Part shown: positions 8,199-15,445 of the stretch, piece by piece
Position numbering within the stretch: the first letter of the stretch is position 1
Layout of the letters: the number at the start of each line of letters is the position of its first letter
DNA from: Allocatelliglobosispora scoriae
Lineage (GTDB): Bacteria; Actinomycetota; Actinomycetes; Mycobacteriales; Micromonosporaceae
NCBI RefSeq assembly: GCF_014204945.1
Contig: NZ_JACHMN010000002.1
Location: forward strand, 4,425,001 to 4,489,000
Reading direction: 5' to 3'
Length of the DNA stretch: 64,000 bases
Notes under the pieces: model-generated
Seen by the model: the letters and a program-made list of their open reading frames with translations, nothing else
What the model was told of the DNA's origin: nothing
The model's database searches: none
Translations under genes and position numbers: made by a program

Positions 8199-9341
8199 TC
8201 AGGCGGCGTGGGCCACCGCGGCGCTCACGGCCGCCGCGACGCGCGGGTCCAGCGGGCTCGGAACGATCCGGTCGGGGAGCAGGTCGTCCGCGACCAGCCC
8301 GGCGATCGCGTCCGCGGCGGCGAGCTTCATCCGCTCGGTGATCGAGCGGGCCCGGGCGTCGAGAGCGCCCCGGAAGATCCCCGGGAACGCGAGCACGTTG
8401 TTGATCTGGTTGGGGAAGTCGCTGCGGCCGGTCGCGACGATCGCGGCGTGGCGCCCGGCGATCTCGGGGTGGACCTCGGGGGTGGGGTTGGCGAGCGCGA
8501 AGATGATGCCGTCGGCGGCCATGGCGGCGACCGAGGACTCGGCGATCTGCCCGCCGGAGACGCCGATGAGCACGTCGGCGCCGATGAGGGCGCCCTCGAT
8601 GCCGTTGCTCAGCCGGCTCAGGTTGGTGAGCCGGGCGAGCCGGCCCTTCTCCGAGTCGCCACCGAGGTCGGCCCGCTCCGAGTAGAGGGTGCCCTTCGAA
8701 TCGCAGATGATCACCCGGGCCGGGTCGACCCCGCCCGCGATCAGCATCTTCGTCACGGCGATCCCCGCCGCGCCCGCGCCCGACACGACGACGCGCAGGT
8801 CGCCGAGGTCGCGGGTGAGCAGCCGGGCCGCGTTGCGCAGCGCCGCGAGCACCACGATCGCCGTGCCGTGCTGGTCGTCGTGGAAGACCGGGATGGGCAG
8901 CGCGTCGTCGAGGCGCCGCTCGATCTCGAAGCAGCGGGGCGCGGAGATGTCCTCCAGGTTGATGCCGCCGAAGGAGGGAGCGAGCGCGGTCACCGTCTCG
9001 ATGATCTGCTCGGTGTCCTGCGTGTCGAGGCAGATCGGGACGGCGTCGACCCCGCCGAACTGCTTGAAGAGGATCGCCTTGCCCTCCATCACCGGCATGG
9101 CGGCCCGAGGACCGATGTTGCCGAGGCCGAGCACGGCCGAACCGTCGGAGACGACGGCGACGGTGTTGCCGGTCCAGGTGTATTCCCTGGTCAGCTCGGG
9201 GTCGGCGGCGATCGCCTCGCAGACCACGGCGACGCCGGGGGTGTAGGCGAGGGACAGGTCGTCCCGGTTGGCGAGGCCGACCGTGGCGTTCATCGCCATC
9301 TTGCCGCCACGATGCAGATCAAAGACTTCTTGGTCGTTCAC
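8199..9341 (-). CDS. NAD(P)-dependent malic enzyme
   Basis: About 380 residues of the short bacterial malic enzyme class. Visible are the N-terminal LHRGGKM and [11 protein letters not shown] blocks, the metal-binding [10 protein letters not shown] block, the Rossmann dinucleotide site ([11 protein letters not shown]) and [19 protein letters not shown] near the C-terminus. It decarboxylates malate to pyruvate with reduction of NAD(P)+. I place the start at a GTG giving VNDQEVF, because GGGAG lies five bases upstream and family members begin about ten residues before LHRGGKM; a TTG 42 bases further upstream is an in-frame alternative. The phosphotransacetylase-like tail of long malic enzymes is absent. 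Confidence 0.9.
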   Translation of the reverse strand: MNDQEVFDLHRGGKMAMNATVGLANRDDLSLAYTPGVAVVCEAIAADPELTREYTWTGNTVAVVSDGSAVLGLGNIGPRAAMPVMEGKAILFKQFGGVDAVPICLDTQDTEQIIETVTALAPSFGGINLEDISAPRCFEIERRLDDALPIPVFHDDQHGTAIVVLAALRNAARLLTRDLGDLRVVVSGAGAAGIAVTKMLIAGGVDPARVIICDSKGTLYSERADLGGDSEKGRLARLTNLSRLSNGIEGALIGADVLIGVSGGQIAESSVAAMAADGIIFALANPTPEVHPEIAGRHAAIVATGRSDFPNQINNVLAFPGIFRGALDARARSITERMKLAAADAIAGLVADDLLPDRIVPSPLDPRVAAAVSAAVAHAA

Positions 9342-9485
9342 GATCACTCCCAGCGCAACATCGACCGCGACAGTCGACAACAACGTATGCCGACTGCGCA
9401 GAACCCATGGTCAGCACTGACGCAAGGCGGCGGTGTGGTGCGTTACGCGGGGGTCACCCGAGCTGTGTAAAAGTCTAATGCGCCC

Positions 9486-9788
9486 TCAGTTGATGAAGCG
9501 AGGTCGGGGCCAGTAGCAAAACATCACACGTGCCTCGACGACCGCGACGCCGTAGCTGCGGGAGTCGTCGGTGACCAGGGAGTTGTCGCCCTCCAACCAC
9601 CAGCCGCCCGCCTCGGGACGGACCGCCCGCTTGACGACGAGCCCTATCTCCGGACGTGCGGAGAATCTGGCGATGACGACGTCGCCCGGTCGGACCCTCG
9701 CCCCGCGCCGGGCGAGCAGCGCGTCACCGTGCCGCAGCGTCGGGGCCATCGAGGGCCCGTGTACGGCTACCGCCCACCACTTTCGCAA
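9486..9788 (-). CDS. sodX: Nickel superoxide dismutase maturation protease SodX (S26)
   Basis: A 100-residue signal-peptidase-fold protein lacking the usual membrane anchor. The Ser nucleophile lies in VHGPSMAPTL and the general-base Lys in VVKRAV, followed by the S26 box LEGDNS. Family knowledge: SodX proteases of actinobacteria and cyanobacteria remove the short N-terminal extension of nickel SOD so that its new His1 can bind nickel. Head-to-head placement with sodN strongly supports this role over a general signal peptidase. The roughly 85-base divergent intergenic region probably carries both promoters. Confidence 0.88.
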   Translation of the reverse strand: MRKWWAVAVHGPSMAPTLRHGDALLARRGARVRPGDVVIARFSARPEIGLVVKRAVRPEAGGWWLEGDNSLVTDDSRSYGVAVVEARVMFCYWPRPRFIN

Positions 9789-9872
9789 TCCGGACCTCCG
9801 CGCGTGCTGATCGTCCCACCGAGGGTAGGTTGAGCGGGAAGGATCACTTGTACCGAGTCATGGAGGATCCCT

Positions 9873-10268
9873 ATGAGCTTCTTTGCTCCCAAGACCGTGG
9901 TCAGCGCGCACTGCGACCTGCCGTGCGGCGTCTACGACCCGGCCCAGGCCCGCATCGAGGCGGAGTCCATCAAGGCCGTCGCCGAGAAGTACCAGGCCAA
10001 CACGGACCCGGAGTTCCGCACGCGTGCGCTGATCATCAAGGAGCAGCGCTCCGAGCTGGTCAAGCACCACCTGTGGGTACTGTGGACCGACTACTTCAAG
10101 GCGCCGCACTTCGAGAAGTACCCGCAGCTCCACACCCTCTTCAACGAGGCGACGAAGCTGGCCGGCGCGAGCGGGGCCAAGGGCTCGGCGGACCCGGCCA
10201 TCGCCGAGCAGCTGCTCCAGAAGATCGACGAGATTGCCAAGATCTTCTGGGAGACGAAGCAGGCGTGA
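9873..10268 (+). CDS. sodN: Nickel superoxide dismutase
   Basis: A 131-residue precursor. Residues 13-21 are HCDLPCGVY, the nickel hook: after removal of a 12-residue leader, His1, Cys2 and Cys6 ligate nickel. The rest is the four-helix bundle expected for NiSOD, which forms a hexamer in the cytoplasm and disproportionates superoxide. An AGGAT-like site precedes the ATG. Family knowledge: NiSOD is commonly induced by nickel through Nur repression of an Fe-SOD; no Nur box was recognised here. The stop codon overlaps the start of the following acetyltransferase gene. Confidence 0.95.
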   Translation: MSFFAPKTVVSAHCDLPCGVYDPAQARIEAESIKAVAEKYQANTDPEFRTRALIIKEQRSELVKHHLWVLWTDYFKAPHFEKYPQLHTLFNEATKLAGASGAKGSADPAIAEQLLQKIDEIAKIFWETKQA

Positions 10269-10750
10269 GCGGTTTAGTCGTGCGGCCGGTGCGTCCTGAG
10301 GACGTGCCGGCCGTCGTTTCGATGGTGCACGAACTCGCCCTCTTCGAGAAGGCGCCCGAGTCGTGCACGCTCACTGAGGACCAGCTGGTCCAGGCGCTCT
10401 TCGGCCGCTCGCCCACGCTCTTCTGCGACGTGGTGGTCGGCGCCGAGGACGAGCCCGTCGGCATGGCGCTGTGGTTCCTCAACTTCTCCACCTGGGACGG
10501 TGTCCACGGGATCTACCTGGAGGACCTCTACGTCCGGCCGGCGGCCCGGGGGACCGGTGCGGGGAAGGCCCTTCTCGCCACCCTGGCGGCTCGCTGCGTG
10601 GAGCGCGGCTACACGCGACTGGAGTGGTGGGTTCTGCACTGGAATCCCGCCAGGGGCTTCTACGACGGGCTTGGCGCGGTGCCGATGGACGAGTGGGTGC
10701 CCTATCGCATCGGCGGGGACGCGCTCGCGGAGTTGGCCTCTTCCGAGTGA
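10265..10750 (+). CDS. GNAT family N-acetyltransferase, SSAT/thialysine type
   Basis: 161 residues with a full GNAT fold. The acceptor-side strand WFLNFSTWDGVHGIYLEDLY and the acetyl-CoA loop VRPAARGTGAGKAL match the diamine/thialysine acetyltransferase branch, and WWVLHWNPARGFYDGLGA follows near the C-terminus. The substrate is probably a small amine or amino acid; the exact one cannot be read from sequence. The GTG start overlaps the sodN stop by four bases, so it is co-translated with nickel SOD. Whether this has a functional meaning (for example in polyamine or oxidative stress) is unknown. Confidence 0.85.
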   Translation: MSGLVVRPVRPEDVPAVVSMVHELALFEKAPESCTLTEDQLVQALFGRSPTLFCDVVVGAEDEPVGMALWFLNFSTWDGVHGIYLEDLYVRPAARGTGAGKALLATLAARCVERGYTRLEWWVLHWNPARGFYDGLGAVPMDEWVPYRIGGDALAELASSE

Positions 10751-10883
10751 ATCGTGCTTGAGCCCTGTCAAATGGCGCTTGGCCGTCACTATGGACTTCG
10801 CTGAACACGCTCCGACAACAAAGGTGGACGTAGCGTAATCATCACGCATGCAAATTGCAGCGTGGAATAGGCGAAGAATTCCT

Positions 10884-11006
10884 GGAGGTGAACTCCAAAT
10901 GACAGGGCGATTCCAGATGGGTGGGGCTTGACTTCCTGTATCCATGACATTGCGGAAGGTAATCAAGCCCCAATAACGCAGACAGCGACCCCGATTTAGG
11001 GGTCGC
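10884..11006 (+). other. Micro-ORF with strong ribosome site and two stem-loops
   Basis: This is the only structure seen in the roughly 300-base gap before the DUF397 gene. A GGAGGTG lies eight bases before an ATG opening a 10-codon ORF (10899-10931). The ORF end overlaps the left arm of a 9-bp inverted repeat (ggggcttga/tcaagcccc, 10922-10930 and 10964-10972). A second stem-loop with 8-bp arms (gcgacccc/ggggtcgc, 10985-10992 and 10999-11006) looks like a terminator. It could be a short independent transcript or a relic; no gene follows on this strand. Confidence 0.4.
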
Positions 11007-11058
11007 CTTCATGTTTAGTTGTGTCTAGGGCCCGGGGTTGGCGGGCCGTCGTGGTGCC

Positions 11059-11259
11059 TCAGGCGGGACGGTCGAACTCCAGGTGCTTCACGCCCGAGAT
11101 GAAGGCGTGCCACTCCTCCGCGGTGAAGGAGAGCTGGCCGCCGGAGCGGTTCTTGGTGTCGCGGACCTCGATGGATTCGCCGGTGTAGCGAACCTCGACG
11201 CAGGCACCGTTGTCGCCGCTCTTGCTGCTCTTGCGCCAGGTGCTGTTGAGGGCGGTCAT
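11059..11259 (-). CDS. DUF397 domain protein
   Basis: A 66-residue single-domain protein with the DUF397 signature: WRKSSKSGDNGACVEV at the start, VRDTKNRSGGQLSFTAEEWHAF in the middle. Family knowledge: DUF397 proteins are abundant in actinomycetes and are almost always beside an XRE/DUF5753 regulator, as here, where they form antitoxin-like or anti-regulator pairs affecting development (WhiJ type). It lies 19 bases downstream of the regulator on the same strand, consistent with one transcript. Confidence 0.9.
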   Translation of the reverse strand: MTALNSTWRKSSKSGDNGACVEVRYTGESIEVRDTKNRSGGQLSFTAEEWHAFISGVKHLEFDRPA

Positions 11260-11278
11260 GCCGCGCTCCTTCGTGTTG

Positions 11279-12133
11279 TCAGGCCGCGGCGTTGAGCTCT
11301 CTCCGAATCATCTCTACTGATTGGATCGGACTCAGTGCTGCGGCTCGCAGGTGGTTGAAAACATCATGGTAGCGGCGAGCGTCATCGCCTTCTGCAAACG
11401 CGCCGCCGCCCCAGTCTTCTATGTACACCAAATCTGGGTCGGCCGCCTGTGGAAATCGCAGAACTGAGAATGAGTGGACCGCGCCCGGATATGCACCCGC
11501 TGTGAATGGAGCAATCTGGAGAGTGACATTCGGCAGCTGGGCGAGCTCAATCAGGTGCTTTAGTTGATCGTGCATAACCTGACTATCGCCGATACGCCGG
11601 TATACGACAGACTCATCCATGATCGCCCAGAGTCGTACCGGATCGACGCGGTTCAGCAGCGCCTGCCGGGCCATCCGGATGCGGGCGCGCTGCTCGACCT
11701 GGTCGCCGCTGTGCGGCGGGTGGACATTGGAGAAGAGCGCCCGGGCGTAGTCCTCGGTCTGCAGCAGGCCGGGCATGACGACGGTCTCGTAGCTGAGCAG
11801 CTCGCTCGCCTCGGCCTCGAATCCGATGTAGGCGGAGTACGGCCCGGTGACCGCCTCGCCGTACTTGTTCCACCAGCCTCGGGCCTTGCCCTCCCGGGCG
11901 AGCTCCTCCAGGTCCGAGCGCAGCTTCTCGTCATTGACCTCGTAGAGGGCGAGCAGGTCCCGCAGGTCCCGGATCCGCATCCCCTGCTTGCCGATCTCGA
12001 TCCGGCTCACCCATGATGCCGAGCGCTCCATCGCGGTGCCGACCTCGTCGCCGGTCATCCCCGTGTGCTCCCGCATCTCCCGCAGGATGAGGCCCAGTCG
12101 GCGCCGCCTGACTGTCGGGCTGCCCTCTGCCAT
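11279..12133 (-). CDS. XRE family regulator with DUF5753 domain (WhiJ-like)
   Basis: 284 residues. An N-terminal XRE helix-turn-helix (about residues 10-65, TGMTGDEVGTAMERSASWVSR) is followed by the DUF5753 domain, with the typical GLLQTEDYARAL and RQALL blocks. Family knowledge: such proteins are DNA-binding repressors paired with a DUF397 partner. I chose the ATG giving MAEGSPTVRRRR because GAAGGAG lies upstream; the frame runs 16 codons further without a good ribosome site. A long inverted repeat sits immediately upstream and may be its own operator. Confidence 0.88.
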   Translation of the reverse strand: MAEGSPTVRRRRLGLILREMREHTGMTGDEVGTAMERSASWVSRIEIGKQGMRIRDLRDLLALYEVNDEKLRSDLEELAREGKARGWWNKYGEAVTGPYSAYIGFEAEASELLSYETVVMPGLLQTEDYARALFSNVHPPHSGDQVEQRARIRMARQALLNRVDPVRLWAIMDESVVYRRIGDSQVMHDQLKHLIELAQLPNVTLQIAPFTAGAYPGAVHSFSVLRFPQAADPDLVYIEDWGGGAFAEGDDARRYHDVFNHLRAAALSPIQSVEMIRRELNAAA

Positions 12134-12167
12134 AACTACAACTCCTTCTGCGCGACGCGTCCGTCTC

Positions 12168-12231
12168 GGAGCGCCCGCCATGTGGTCACTGGTGTCGTAC
12201 GCCTACCCAGCGACCACATGACGGGCGCTCC
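12168..12231. promoter_or_regulatory. Long inverted repeat upstream of the XRE regulator gene
   Basis: Two 25-base arms (12168-12192 and 12207-12231) match at 23 positions when one is reverse-complemented, with a 14-base spacer. The arms contain ggagcgcccg and catgtggtc. It lies 35 to 98 bases upstream of the regulator start codon, where an autoregulatory operator or a 5' leader hairpin would be. Confidence 0.6.
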
Positions 12232-12422
12232 TATCGCGAGTGTTCCGCCCCCGTGCGGTCCGCACAAGCATGAAGCGCACGCCAAATCAGCCGGGATGGA
12301 TTCTTGCAATAGCGCAATTTGCTTGCGACGATGTGAAGAGTGTCACTGGGATGTAAGTGATGGCCCGTGAGAGGGGCTGCGATGTTGGAGCAGGTCGCGG
12401 GGGCGCGTAAGGAGCTCCGGCC

Positions 12423-12644
12423 ATGACGGAGGCGGCCGAAGAGGTCCTCGACGCCATGACGCACCTGATCATGCTGCACCGCGTCGGGCCGGACGGGCTC
12501 TGTCTGGGCTGCGAGGAACTCTGGGCCCGCTTCGTCTGGCACACCAGCTGCCCCCTCGTCATCTTCGCCGGGCAGGTCATCGCCGCGCACGGGCGCACCT
12601 ATCACCGGACGGATCTGCTCGTCGGTGCCTCCGCCGGCGGGTGA
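12423..12644 (+). CDS. Small CxxC protein of unknown function
   Basis: 73 residues. A leading amphipathic helix (TEAAEEVLDAMTHLIMLHR) is followed by GLCLGCEELW and a third Cys in HTSCPLV, suggesting a small metal-binding site. There is an AAGGAG 8 bases before the ATG. Similar short proteins are, to my knowledge, frequent companions of XRE/DUF397 loci in actinomycetes, and this one is transcribed divergently from such a regulator. No function is assigned. Confidence 0.6.
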   Translation: MTEAAEEVLDAMTHLIMLHRVGPDGLCLGCEELWARFVWHTSCPLVIFAGQVIAAHGRTYHRTDLLVGASAGG

Positions 12645-12814
12645 CCCGTCGAGGCCGCTGGGCTGGGCGATGGTGGGGGGAGGCCGGGGTGCGCCGTGGG
12701 GCGTGCGCTCAAGCGGCCGCGCCCTTTCGGATATTGATTGAAGAATGAAACACTGGCCGCTCCAGCAACTCGGCACATGGTGGGCTAAAGTCCCTGCCCG
12801 GGGGGAGGGCTTCG

Positions 12815-13234
12815 GTGGACAAGCTGGCCCATGCTGTTGAGGCGAACGTCGCGGACGACGATGACGACGTCGTCTGCCTTACCGTGCCCGCCGAAGGCGG
12901 CTACCTGGGTGTCCTGCGGACGGCGACAGCCGGTCTCGCGGCGCGCCTGCAGTACCCGTTGGACCGGATCGAGGATCTGCGCATCGCCGTCGACGAGGCG
13001 TGCGCGATGCTGCTCGTCATCACACCGCGCGGCTCGCTGCTGCAGTGCCGGTTCGCGATCGGCGAGGTGGAGCTGCTGATCACCATCAGTGCGCCGATCA
13101 AGCCCGGCACCTCGCTGCCCGGTCCGCAGAGCTTCCCGTGGCAGGTGCTGACGTCGCTCACGGCCCAGGCCGAGGCGGACGTGACCGACGGGGTCGCCCG
13201 GATCCGGATGGTCACCCGCCGCCAGGGCAAGTGA
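12815..13234 (+). CDS. Anti-sigma regulatory factor-like ATPase domain protein (RsbW-like)
   Basis: 139 residues resembling the GHKL-type kinase fold of anti-sigma factors. The N box is seen in YPLDRIEDLRIAVDEACAML, with Asp/Glu-rich N-terminus before it. The G1 and G2 glycine boxes are poorly preserved (LITISAPIKPGTSLPG), so kinase activity is doubtful. Family knowledge: RsbW/SpoIIAB relatives bind sigma factors and anti-anti-sigma proteins. No sigma factor or STAS partner gene lies in the window. A GGGGGAGGG precedes the GTG start. Confidence 0.75.
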   Translation: MDKLAHAVEANVADDDDDVVCLTVPAEGGYLGVLRTATAGLAARLQYPLDRIEDLRIAVDEACAMLLVITPRGSLLQCRFAIGEVELLITISAPIKPGTSLPGPQSFPWQVLTSLTAQAEADVTDGVARIRMVTRRQGK

Positions 13235-13244
13235 CCGCCCGGGC

Positions 13245-13676
13245 CTAGTAACCCAGGGCGCGGCTGGTGGTGGGGGCGATCAGGGCGCCCATCGTCGCCA
13301 GGCAGATGACCGCGATCACCACGCCGAGCCAGGCGAGGCCGCCGGTGATCATGTAGTACGCCGGGGCGAGCACGATCAGCTCCGTGCCGACCGCCAGGCC
13401 GCGGACGAGGGGCCAGCGGCGGGCGAGGCCGAAGGCGTAGAGCCCGAAGAGCGCGGCGCCGATCGCCGCCGAGCCGGTGACCGCCCAGGCGAGCTTGTCG
13501 TCGGCCTCGGTCGCGGTCAGCTCGGCATAGACGAGCCAGAGCGCGATGCCGACGAGGGCTGCCGACTGCGCGCCGAGCAGCAGGACGGCCGCGCGGAGAG
13601 TCGGGACGGGACGGGACTCGGCGAGGGCCCGGCCTGCGGTCGGTGTGCCAGCGCTGTCTGGGGTGCTCACCCCCAC
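13245..13676 (-). CDS. Small four-helix membrane protein
   Basis: 143 residues with a polar N-terminal 25-residue stretch and four hydrophobic helices (about 28-50, 62-83, 90-110 and 115-133). No recognised domain. Two GTG codons two positions apart can start it; the first is given. It converges with the RsbW-like gene and its start is 18 bases from the divergent lipid kinase start, so the promoters must overlap. Confidence 0.6.
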   Translation of the reverse strand: MGVSTPDSAGTPTAGRALAESRPVPTLRAAVLLLGAQSAALVGIALWLVYAELTATEADDKLAWAVTGSAAIGAALFGLYAFGLARRWPLVRGLAVGTELIVLAPAYYMITGGLAWLGVVIAVICLATMGALIAPTTSRALGY

Positions 13677-13693
13677 AAGGTACCGTGCCCACC

Positions 13694-14608
13694 ATGCGAG
13701 CCCTCCTCGTCGTCAACCCGAAGGCCACCACGACCAGCGCACGCAGCCGCGATGTGCTGGCCGGCGCGCTGCGTAGCGAGGTGGACCTCGAGATGGGCTA
13801 CACCCGCATGCGCGGGCACGCCGGCTCGCTCGCCCGGGAGGCGGCGGACGCGGGGATCGAGCTCGTCGTCGCCCTCGGCGGTGACGGCACCGTCAACGAG
13901 GTCGTCAACGGTCTGATGGCGGTCGACCAGAAGGTGCGCCCCGCGCTCGCGGTGGTGCCGGGTGGATCGACGAACGTCTTCGCGCGGGCGCTGGGCCTTC
14001 CCCGGGAGTGGTCCGAGGCGACCGGCGTGCTGCTGCAGGCCCTGCGAGAGGGCCGTAGCCGGACTGTCGGGCTGGGCCTGGCCGATGATCGCTACTTCAC
14101 CTTCTGCGCCGGTCTGGGGCTCGATGCGGGCGTCGTACGCCGGGTGGAGAAGGCGCGGCTGCGCGGCCATCGCTCCACGCCCCTGCTCTACATGCGGTCG
14201 ACCCTGAGCGAGTTCCTCTTCGAGCGGCACCGTCGATCGATGGCGCTGGAGGTGCCGGGGGAGCCGGCCGAGGCGGAGCTCGCCAGCATGATCATTCAGA
14301 ACACCGCGCCGTGGACCTACATCGGCGATCGCCCGCTGAACGCATCCCCGGACGCGTCCTTCGACAAGGGCCTCGATGTGTTGGCAATTCGTGCGCTCCG
14401 TGTGACGGCCACCGCACGCACCATCACCCAGATCCTGTCTCTCGAGGGTGACCCCCAGGGGCGTCAGGTCGCCCGCTGGCACGATCTCGCGGAGTTCACC
14501 GTTACTTCTACGACGCCGCAAGCGTTTCAAGTTGATGGAGACTACTTAGGGGAACGCGAGATGGTTCGTTTCTCCTCAGTCCCCAACGCGTTACGAGTAA
14601 TCTGCTAA
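13694..14608 (+). CDS. Diacylglycerol kinase-family lipid kinase
   Basis: 304 residues of the DAGK catalytic domain family (YegS/DgkB type). The nucleotide-binding signature VALGGDGTVNEVVNGL is near residue 60 and VVPGGSTNVFARALGLP near 95; the C-terminal beta-sandwich ends with QVDGDYLGER. Such enzymes phosphorylate diacylglycerol or related lipids at the membrane using ATP. I chose the ATG giving MRALLVVNPKA since the family starts there; the upstream frame overlaps the divergent gene and reads as noise. Confidence 0.88.
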   Translation: MRALLVVNPKATTTSARSRDVLAGALRSEVDLEMGYTRMRGHAGSLAREAADAGIELVVALGGDGTVNEVVNGLMAVDQKVRPALAVVPGGSTNVFARALGLPREWSEATGVLLQALREGRSRTVGLGLADDRYFTFCAGLGLDAGVVRRVEKARLRGHRSTPLLYMRSTLSEFLFERHRRSMALEVPGEPAEAELASMIIQNTAPWTYIGDRPLNASPDASFDKGLDVLAIRALRVTATARTITQILSLEGDPQGRQVARWHDLAEFTVTSTTPQAFQVDGDYLGEREMVRFSSVPNALRVIC

Positions 14609-14749
14609 AGGCGCACTGTCAATGCTGATGTAAGTGGCGACGCGCACAAATGACACAAGTCCGAAATGCTGGTGTCGGGGCGCGGAGCGTACTACATTGA
14701 TTACTGACTGTCGCAGTCGGGGGTCGGGGTAACTCCTGGTGATCCGGAC

Positions 14750-14787
14750 AAAAGGGTCGTGAGCTTGCTCACCCGACCGGTCCTTTT
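14750..14787 (+). terminator. Stem-loop downstream of the lipid kinase gene
   Basis: A compound hairpin: aaaag/ctttt outer, ggtcg/cgacc middle and tgagc/gctca inner arms with small bulges, 140 bases after the lipid kinase stop. It could end that transcript, or belong to the long region ahead of whiB1. The rest of this 370-base gap holds the putative whiB1 promoter. Confidence 0.4.
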
Positions 14788-14800
14788 CCGCTCACCCCCC

Positions 14801-14832
14801 TTGACATCGTGGGAGTTCGTGAAAGCATTCAC
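14801..14832 (+). promoter_or_regulatory. Putative whiB1 promoter with CRP-like site
   Basis: A -35-like ttgaca (14801-14806) is followed by gtga-N6-tcaca (14819-14833), matching the CRP consensus TGTGA-N6-TCACA at nine of ten positions. It lies about 145 bases upstream of the whiB1 start. Family knowledge: M. tuberculosis whiB1 is controlled by the cAMP receptor protein. A clear -10 box was not found. Confidence 0.5.
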
Positions 14833-14977
14833 AAGCGTATCGAGTGCAGCAATGCTGCCCGCTCTCGCATTATCAGGTTTCGTAGCAATCCGTGACTCAC
14901 GGTGATGTCGATCCCTGCCGTGCGCGACGAGTTACGCCGAAACATATTGGTCATCCCAAACAAGGAGTGTTGCCGCC

Positions 14978-15232
14978 ATGGACTGGCGCCATCGTGCAAT
15001 CTGCCGCGACGAGGACCCGGAATTGTTCTTCCCCATCGGGACGAGCGGGCCTGCGGTTCTGCAAGTCGAGCAGGCGAAGGCGGTCTGCCGGCGCTGTACC
15101 GTGACCGACGCGTGCCTCCAGTGGGCACTCGAGACCGGTCAGGACGCCGGCGTCTGGGGCGGAATGAGTGAAGAGGAGCGACGTGCCGTTAAGCGTCGCG
15201 GTGGCCTGCGAGTTCGCGCTGCCGCTCTCTGA
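14978..15232 (+). CDS. whiB1: WhiB family Fe-S transcriptional regulator, WhiB1/WblE type
   Basis: 84 residues. Cys9, Cys37, Cys40 and Cys46 are the four 4Fe-4S ligands, followed by the GVWGGMSEEERR turn and a basic tail KRRGG. The N-terminus MDWRHRAICRDEDPELFFPIG is nearly that of mycobacterial WhiB1. Family knowledge: the holo form binds the primary sigma factor region 4; the cluster reacts with nitric oxide; the gene is essential in mycobacteria. AAGGAG lies 10 bases before the ATG. It is monocistronic, ending in a strong hairpin. Confidence 0.93.
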   Translation: MDWRHRAICRDEDPELFFPIGTSGPAVLQVEQAKAVCRRCTVTDACLQWALETGQDAGVWGGMSEEERRAVKRRGGLRVRAAAL

Positions 15233-15268
15233 GCTGGACCCCAGCCGCACACACCGCATTACAACGGC

Positions 15269-15303
15269 AACGCCCCGGGAATAGGTTTCCCCGGGGCGTT
15301 TGC
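15269..15303 (+). terminator. whiB1 terminator
   Basis: Eleven-bp arms aacgccccggg and cccggggcgtt with a ten-base loop, followed by ttt, 37 bases after the whiB1 stop. Confidence 0.8.
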
Positions 15304-15395
15304 CATGTCCGGGGGTGTCTGCGATCACAGCTCCACCTTATTCGAACATCTGTTCTAGCGCAACCCGATCCGGCCACAATGGAGGATCGGATGAA

Positions 15396-15437
15396 CAACT
15401 AATGCGGGCCACCCTTTCGGGTGGCCCGCATTAGTTG
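15396..15437. terminator. Terminator of the RND exporter gene
   Basis: A perfect 19-bp stem (starting caactaatgcgggccaccc) with a tttc loop, placed eight bases past the end of the RND gene and downstream of whiB1 on the other strand. It can serve both directions. Confidence 0.8.
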
Positions 15438-15445
15438 TTTCGGTC

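Noticed and set aside
14829-15128. Open frame opposite whiB1
   Set aside because: Shadow; whiB1 has all four Cys, a ribosome site and a terminator on the plus strand.
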